11,796 bases of DNA, taken from positions 649-12,444 of the forward strand of contig DFXC01000049.1 of assembly GCA_002383105.1 (NCBI GenBank), in the 5' to 3' direction. Shown here one piece after another: positions 5,175 to 11,796 of this stretch. The notes under the pieces are model-generated. The model saw only the letters and a program-made list of their open reading frames with translations, did not search any database and had not been told where the DNA came from. Origin of the DNA: Hyphomicrobiaceae bacterium UBA4118 (lineage in GTDB: Bacteria; Pseudomonadota; Alphaproteobacteria; Rhizobiales; Methyloligellaceae). The position numbers and the translations under genes were made by a program. Numbering within the stretch: the first letter of the stretch is position 1; each line of letters begins with the position of its first letter.

Positions 5175-5372
5175 ATGGCGAGGACGAATCCCTTCGAGTT
5201 TCTGCAGCAGGTACGGACCGAGGTCGCCAAGGTCACTTGGCCGACGCGCCGGGAGACCGTGGTCACCACGATCATGGTGCTCGCCATGTCGGTCGCGGCC
5301 GCGCTCTTCTTCCTCGCCGCCGACTGGGTGCTCAGCCAACTCGTCACGCTGGTTTTGGGTTTGGGCCGCTAG
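5175..5372 (+). CDS. secE: Preprotein translocase subunit SecE
   Basis: This encodes 65 residues, the short one-membrane-helix form of SecE usual outside the enterobacteria. SecE clamps SecY in the SecYEG inner-membrane channel. Residues 1-19 form the amphipathic surface helix (MARTNPFEFLQQVRTEVAK), followed by the conserved VTWPTRRE hinge (20-27) and one membrane helix (about 29-60). ATG at 5175 is preferred over the frame's earlier ATG at 5082, which lies inside tRNA-Trp; AAGGA is six bases upstream. The stop TAG directly abuts the nusG ATG, so the two are translationally linked. Confidence 0.95.
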   Translation: MARTNPFEFLQQVRTEVAKVTWPTRRETVVTTIMVLAMSVAAALFFLAADWVLSQLVTLVLGLGR

Positions 5373-5903
5373 ATGACAATGCGCTGGTACATCGTCCACG
5401 CTTATTCGAACTTCGAGCGGAAGGTCGCCGAATCCATCAAGGAGCGCGCCGTCGCTGCGGGGCTCGGCGATTTGTTCGCCGAGGTGCTCGTCCCCATGGA
5501 GGAGGTCGTGGAGATGCGCCGCGGCCGCAAGGTGAGCTCCGAGCGGAAGTTCTTTCCGGGCTATGTGCTGGTCAAGATGGAGCTCAACGACCAGACCTAT
5601 CATCTGATCAAGGCGACGCCCAAGGTCACCGGCTTTCTCGGCACCGAGAACAAGCCCATTCCGATCACCGAAGCGGAGGCCGGACGCATCCTGCAACAGG
5701 TGCAGGAAGGCGTGGAGCGGCCGAAGCCCTCCGTCACCTTCGAGATCGGCGAGCAGGTGCGGGTCGCCGACGGCCCGTTCGCCTCGTTCAACGGTCTCGT
5801 CGAGGAGGTCGACGAGGAGCGGGCGCGGCTCAAGGTGGCGGTGTCGATTTTCGGCAGGGCGACGCCGGTCGAGCTCGAATATGCGCAAGTCGAGAAGCTC
5901 TAA
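5373..5903 (+). CDS. nusG: Transcription termination/antitermination factor NusG
   Basis: This encodes 176 residues. NusG binds the RNA polymerase clamp through its N-terminal NGN domain, suppresses pausing, and links polymerase to Rho or to ribosomal protein S10. Visible marks are RWYIVHAYSNFE (4-15), RKFFPGYVLVKM (58-69), and VTGFLG (85-90). The C-terminal KOW domain is FEIGEQVRVADGPFASFNG (123-141), ending GRATPVELEYAQVEKL. The start could be the first ATG (directly after the secE stop) or the one two codons later (MRWY). No clear Shine-Dalgarno sequence exists, so translational coupling to secE is likely. The length is normal. rplK follows after 45 bases. Confidence 0.97.
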   Translation: MTMRWYIVHAYSNFERKVAESIKERAVAAGLGDLFAEVLVPMEEVVEMRRGRKVSSERKFFPGYVLVKMELNDQTYHLIKATPKVTGFLGTENKPIPITEAEAGRILQQVQEGVERPKPSVTFEIGEQVRVADGPFASFNGLVEEVDEERARLKVAVSIFGRATPVELEYAQVEKL

Positions 5904-5948
5904 GCACGGCTTGGCGTGAGGTAAGCGGGAAGGCGCAGGACAGGAAGA

Positions 5949-6377
5949 ATGGCTAAGAAGATCGACGGTTACATCAAGCTCCAGGTGCCGGCAGGGCAGG
6001 CTAACCCCTCACCGCCGATCGGGCCTGCGCTCGGCCAGCGCGGCGTCAACATCCCGGAGTTCTGCAAGCAGTTCAACGCGGCGACGCAGAAGCTCGAGCC
6101 GGGCTCGCCGATCCCGACGGTGATCACCGTCTATGCCGACCGCTCCTTCACCTTCGAGATGCGGACGCCGCCGGCGTCTTATCTCCTCAAGAAGGCGGCC
6201 AAGATCGGCAAGGGATCGCAGACGCCTGGCCGCGCCGGAGCAGGCACGGTGACGCAGGCGCAGCTGCGCGAAATCGCCGAGGTGAAGATGAAGGATCTGA
6301 ACGCCAATTCCGTCGAGCAGGCGATGAAGATCATCGCCGGTTCCGCCCGCTCGATGGGACTACAGGTGCAGGAGTAG
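5949..6377 (+). CDS. rplK: 50S ribosomal protein L11
   Basis: This encodes 142 residues, the normal L11 length. It forms the GTPase-associated centre with 23S rRNA and is needed for the stringent response through RelA-type enzymes. The N-terminal domain carries the conserved proline-rich run [16 protein letters not shown] (21-36), which is also the thiostrepton contact region. The C-terminal rRNA-binding domain includes the [12 protein letters not shown] stretch and ends with [13 protein letters not shown]. The Shine-Dalgarno sequence AGGAAG is just upstream of the ATG. Only three bases separate its stop from rplA. In E. coli L1 represses this pair by binding mRNA near the rplK start; the same is plausible here but not shown. 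Confidence 0.98.
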   Translation: MAKKIDGYIKLQVPAGQANPSPPIGPALGQRGVNIPEFCKQFNAATQKLEPGSPIPTVITVYADRSFTFEMRTPPASYLLKKAAKIGKGSQTPGRAGAGTVTQAQLREIAEVKMKDLNANSVEQAMKIIAGSARSMGLQVQE

Positions 6378-6380
6378 GAC

Positions 6381-7085
6381 ATGAGCAAGCCCGGCAAGAG
6401 GTTTCGTAGCGCGTTGGCGACCGTCGACCGCGACACGCTTTACTCGATCGAAGACGCGGTGAAGCTCGTCAAAGGCGGAGCCAAGGCGAAGTTCGACGAG
6501 ACCATCGAGATCGCCATGAATTTGAGCGTCGACCCGCGTCACGCCGACCAGATGGTGCGCGGCGTCTGCGCGCTGCCGCACGGCTCGGGGCGCAAGCTTC
6601 GCGTCGGCGTCTTCGCCAAAGGCGCCAAGGCCGAGGAAGCCAAGAAGGCGGGGGCCGACGTGGTCGGCGCCGAGGATCTCGTTGAGCAGGTGCAGAAGGG
6701 CGTGATCGATTTCGACCGCTGCATCGCCACGCCAGACATGATGCCGCTGGTCGGACGGCTGGGAAAAGTCTTGGGCCCGCGTGGGCTGATGCCGAACCCC
6801 AAGGTGGGCACGGTGACGGCCGATGTCGGTCCGGCCGTGCGTGCGGCGAAGGGCGGCGCGGTTGAGTTCCGCGTCGAGAAGGCAGGCCTCATTCATGCCG
6901 GCGTCGGCAAGGCGAGCTTCACCGAAGAGGCGCTGGTCGCGAATATCCGCGCCTTTGCCGATGCGGTGATGAAGGCCAAGCCGTCCGGCGCCAAAGGCAC
7001 GTTCCTGAAGCGGGTGGCGGTCACTTCGACCATGGGGCCCGCCGTCAAGGTTGAGCCCGCCAGCCTCGTGGGCGGAGCGAGTTAG
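6381..7085 (+). CDS. rplA: 50S ribosomal protein L1
   Basis: This encodes 234 residues, standard for L1. It forms the L1 stalk that moves deacylated tRNA out of the E site, and in many bacteria represses the rplKA mRNA. The family signature [20 protein letters not shown] lies at 124-143, and the second RNA-binding half contains [27 protein letters not shown] before the ATG gives the Shine-Dalgarno sequence; it overlaps the rplK stop, so the pair is coupled. A perfect hairpin follows 11 bases after the stop, and the rplJ leader begins there. Confidence 0.98.
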   Translation: MSKPGKRFRSALATVDRDTLYSIEDAVKLVKGGAKAKFDETIEIAMNLSVDPRHADQMVRGVCALPHGSGRKLRVGVFAKGAKAEEAKKAGADVVGAEDLVEQVQKGVIDFDRCIATPDMMPLVGRLGKVLGPRGLMPNPKVGTVTADVGPAVRAAKGGAVEFRVEKAGLIHAGVGKASFTEEALVANIRAFADAVMKAKPSGAKGTFLKRVAVTSTMGPAVKVEPASLVGGAS

Positions 7086-7096
7086 AGAAGAGTTTA

Positions 7097-7116
7097 GGGA
7101 CTGAGATTTCAGTCCC
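7097..7116 (+). promoter_or_regulatory. Perfect hairpin directly after rplA
   Basis: GGGACTGA (7097-7104) pairs exactly with TCAGTCCC (7109-7116) around the 4-base loop GATT, 11 bases past the rplA stop. No T-tract follows (GAAGGGCC), so it is more likely an mRNA 3'-end stabiliser, processing site or pause hairpin than an intrinsic terminator. It separates the L11-L1 pair from the L10-L12 pair. Confidence 0.55.
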
Positions 7117-7119
7117 GAA

Positions 7120-7431
7120 GGGCCGCTTGACGTTGAAGCGGTCCATACCTGTCCGAGATTGCAGGTGCGGGCTCTCCGCTTAAGCCTTTTGGGCCTGCAT
7201 GAGACGGGAGACGAACGGTTCGATGGTAGCGGGATACCGCCGCAGCCTGGAGATCGGTTTGACCCTCGTAAGTGGCTCTTGCGCAAATTCGCGTGCGGGC
7301 GGGACAGGCAACAGAGCGCCGCTCGAAGGAGCGGGGCGGCTTATTGCCTTGCCCCTCTCACTTCTCGCGGCACGGTGTAGCCAAAGGTCAGGGGCGTTCG
7401 CCCGCGACCTAAATTAGAGACGGAGTGAGCA
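7120..7431 (+). promoter_or_regulatory. Structured rplJL leader (probable L10 autoregulatory leader)
   Basis: This is the untranslated stretch of about 310 bases before rplJ. Visible hairpins: 7120-7144 (GGGCCGCTT/AAGCGGTCC, loop GACGTTG); ACCTG/CAGGT (7147-7151 with 7162-7166), in competition with GCAGG/CCTGC (7161-7165 with 7194-7198); CCGCTC/GAGCGG around GAAG (7319-7334), in competition with GAG-GGGC-GGC against GCC-GCCCC-TC (7329-7359); and GGTC/GACC with an inner GGGCG/CGCCC (7386-7409), ending 12 bases before the Shine-Dalgarno sequence. In proteobacteria the L10-(L12)4 complex binds its own leader to repress rplJL. Position and structure fit that model. The exact kink-turn binding site was not identified. 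Short frames in this stretch (e.g. 7159-7380) show no Shine-Dalgarno sequence or family features. Confidence 0.6.
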
Positions 7432-7947
7432 GTGGAAAGAGCTGAGAAGCGCGAAGTCGTGACGGCGCTTCACGATGTCATCGCCAAGGCTGGCGTGGTC
7501 GTCGTAGCTCACTATGCGGGCCTCACCGTCACCGAAATGACCAGACTGCGCCGCGATATGCGAAGTGCGGGCGGCCAGGTCAAGGTGGCGAAGAACAGGC
7601 TCGTCAAGCTCGCACTCGAAGGCACCGACGCCAAGGGCATCGCGGATTTGCTGCGGGGACCGACCTGCATCGCCTATTCCGCCGACCCGATAGCGGCGCC
7701 GAAGGTTGCCGTCAAATTCGCCAAGACGAACGAAAAATTCGTCATCCTTGGCGGAACGATGGGAGCCACGGCGCTCGATGCCAAAGGGGTGAGCTCGCTT
7801 GCCAGTCTGCCTTCGCTCGACGAGCTCAGAGGCAAGCTGATCGGTCTCATTCAGGCGCCGGCGAGCAAGCTCGCCCGCACGTTGAATGCGCCCGGAGCTC
7901 AGCTTGCGCGCGTGTTCGCGGCCTATGGCAAGAAGGAAGCGGCGTGA
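7432..7947 (+). CDS. rplJ: 50S ribosomal protein L10
   Basis: This encodes 171 residues starting from GTG (7432-7434), with GGAG (7422-7425) six bases upstream; no ATG fits as well. L10 anchors the L12 dimers to the 23S rRNA GTPase centre, forming the stalk. The N-terminal globular domain reads [20 protein letters not shown], then [18 protein letters not shown] and the RNA-contacting [13 protein letters not shown]. The glycine-rich ILGGTMG region and the final helix (about 130-171: [19 protein letters not shown]...) that binds L12 dimers are present. A GTG start may lower initiation and fits a translationally regulated gene. rplL follows after 50 bases. Confidence 0.97.
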   Translation: MERAEKREVVTALHDVIAKAGVVVVAHYAGLTVTEMTRLRRDMRSAGGQVKVAKNRLVKLALEGTDAKGIADLLRGPTCIAYSADPIAAPKVAVKFAKTNEKFVILGGTMGATALDAKGVSSLASLPSLDELRGKLIGLIQAPASKLARTLNAPGAQLARVFAAYGKKEAA

Positions 7948-7997
7948 CGGCCGGCTAAAAACCTAACACGAGAGTCGAACCTACGAGGATAAGTCAA

Positions 7998-8372
7998 ATG
8001 GCAGATTTGCAGAAAATAGTGGACCAGCTCTCAAGCCTCACCGTGCTTGAGGCGGCCGATCTGGCGAAGTTGCTCGAGGAGAAATGGGGCGTCTCGGCCG
8101 CAGCACCGGTGGCCATGATGGCCGCGGGTGGCGGCGGCGAGGCTGCGGTTGTCGAGGAGAAGACGGAATTCGACGTCATCCTGACCGCGGTCGGAGCGCA
8201 GAAGATCAATGTTATCAAAGAGGTGCGGGCTGTCACCAGCCTCGGCCTCAAGGAGGCCAAAGACCTCGTCGAAGGCGCGCCCAAGGCCGTCAAGGAAGGC
8301 GTGAGCAAGGACGAGGCCGAGAAGATTAAAAAGCAGCTCGAGGCGGCCGGAGCCACCGTCGAGTTGAAATAG
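7998..8372 (+). CDS. rplL: 50S ribosomal protein L7/L12
   Basis: This encodes 124 residues, the normal length. The N-terminal dimerisation and L10-binding domain (1-32: [20 protein letters not shown]...) is followed by a flexible hinge rich in Ala, Gly and Met (33-53, [14 protein letters not shown]). The C-terminal factor-binding domain (about 56-124) carries [20 protein letters not shown], the [15 protein letters not shown] helix, and the end [14 protein letters not shown]. It recruits EF-G, EF-Tu and IF2. GAGGA (7985-7989) is the Shine-Dalgarno sequence. It is followed by two strong hairpins before rpoB. Confidence 0.98.
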   Translation: MADLQKIVDQLSSLTVLEAADLAKLLEEKWGVSAAAPVAMMAAGGGGEAAVVEEKTEFDVILTAVGAQKINVIKEVRAVTSLGLKEAKDLVEGAPKAVKEGVSKDEAEKIKKQLEAAGATVELK

Positions 8373-8389
8373 TCACGTGGGTTGAAACG

Positions 8390-8428
8390 GGCACGGGCGA
8401 CCCCCATATAGGGGAGTTCGCTCGTGCC
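8390..8428 (+). promoter_or_regulatory. First rplL-rpoB intergenic hairpin
   Basis: GGCACGGGCGA (8390-8400) pairs with TCGCTCGTGCC (8418-8428): ten Watson-Crick pairs and one G-T wobble. Inside it CCCC (8401-8404) pairs with GGGG (8411-8414) around CCATAT, leaving a 3-base bulge. It starts 18 bases past the rplL stop. The missing T-tract argues for partial attenuation, RNase processing or protein binding rather than full termination. Confidence 0.6.
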
Positions 8429-8458
8429 ACAATCCACCAAATCGTGTGACGTGACGCT

Positions 8459-8499
8459 TCTCCAGACTCTCCGCTTCGCTCAAGCGGAGTCTCTGGAGA
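8459..8499 (+). promoter_or_regulatory. Second rplL-rpoB intergenic hairpin, long stem
   Basis: Arms 8459-8476 and 8482-8499 are inverted repeats matching at 16 of 18 positions: TCTCCAG plus A, a two-base mismatch, then CTCCGCTT, loop CGCTC, AAGCGGAG, and CTGGAGA. The long, nearly uninterrupted stem resembles an RNase III substrate. In E. coli the rplL-rpoB spacer likewise contains an attenuator and an RNase III site. It ends 28 bases before the rpoB ATG. Confidence 0.65.
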
Positions 8500-8527
8500 G
8501 CCGCCGCGATGAGCCTAAGAGGACCAC

Positions 8528-11796
<3,269 letters not shown>

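Noticed and set aside
5046..5888. A 280-codon minus-strand frame
   Set aside because: It runs antisense through tRNA-Trp, secE and nusG, all firmly identified. The end of its translation is just the reverse of tRNA sequence.

Overview
The window is a high-GC alphaproteobacterial chromosome segment, most likely from the Hyphomicrobiales (Rhizobiales; Bradyrhizobium/Xanthobacter/Rhodoplanes-like). The assignment rests on several points: the protein sequences of RpoB, NusG and RlmB; the gene order tRNA-Tyr, tRNA-Gly, tRNA-Trp, secE, nusG, rplK, rplA, rplJ, rplL, rpoB; small proteins of Rhizobiales type; and a full CtrA-type box (TTAA-N7-TTAA). No species can be named from the sequence alone.

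Region 1-898 (minus strand): two small co-oriented genes lie at the left edge. One is a DUF1488-like protein cut by the window edge; the other is an 82-residue protein of a Rhizobiales-type unknown family. A gene-poor, less GC-rich stretch follows, then tRNA-Thr(UGU). The flank just past the tRNA 3' end carries 9-bp direct repeats with an 11-bp period, so a tRNA-associated integration boundary is possible but unproven.

Region 899-3457 (envelope genes): an outer-membrane beta-barrel protein on the minus strand has a CtrA-like box upstream. Next comes a minus-strand pair resembling YqjD (DUF883) and YqjE (holin-like three-TM protein). Diverging from this pair is a small secreted protein that is very rich in aromatic residues. 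A perfect 9-bp palindrome sits between the divergent genes.

Region 3458-5111: a gene-free stretch with a possible gene relic is followed by rlmB (23S rRNA Gm2251 methyltransferase, minus strand). Divergent from rlmB are tRNA-Tyr(GUA), tRNA-Gly(UCC) and tRNA-Trp(CCA). A consensus-like promoter followed at once by an intrinsic terminator precedes the tRNAs. The space between tRNA-Gly and tRNA-Trp, where many relatives carry a tuf gene, holds only an inverted repeat of degenerate heptamers.

Region 5175-11796: this is the secE-nusG / rplK-rplA / rplJ-rplL / rpoB block, for protein export, transcription elongation, the ribosomal L1, L11 and L10-L12 stalk proteins, and the RNA polymerase beta subunit. 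rpoB is open from 8528 to the right edge without a stop. Its rifampicin-binding region looks wild type. The two long intergenic regions (before rplJ and before rpoB) are full of RNA hairpins, consistent with autogenous control of the stalk proteins and with processing or attenuation before rpoB. Most of the window is conserved housekeeping DNA. I found no clearly new multi-gene system; the best leads are regulatory and repeat structures.
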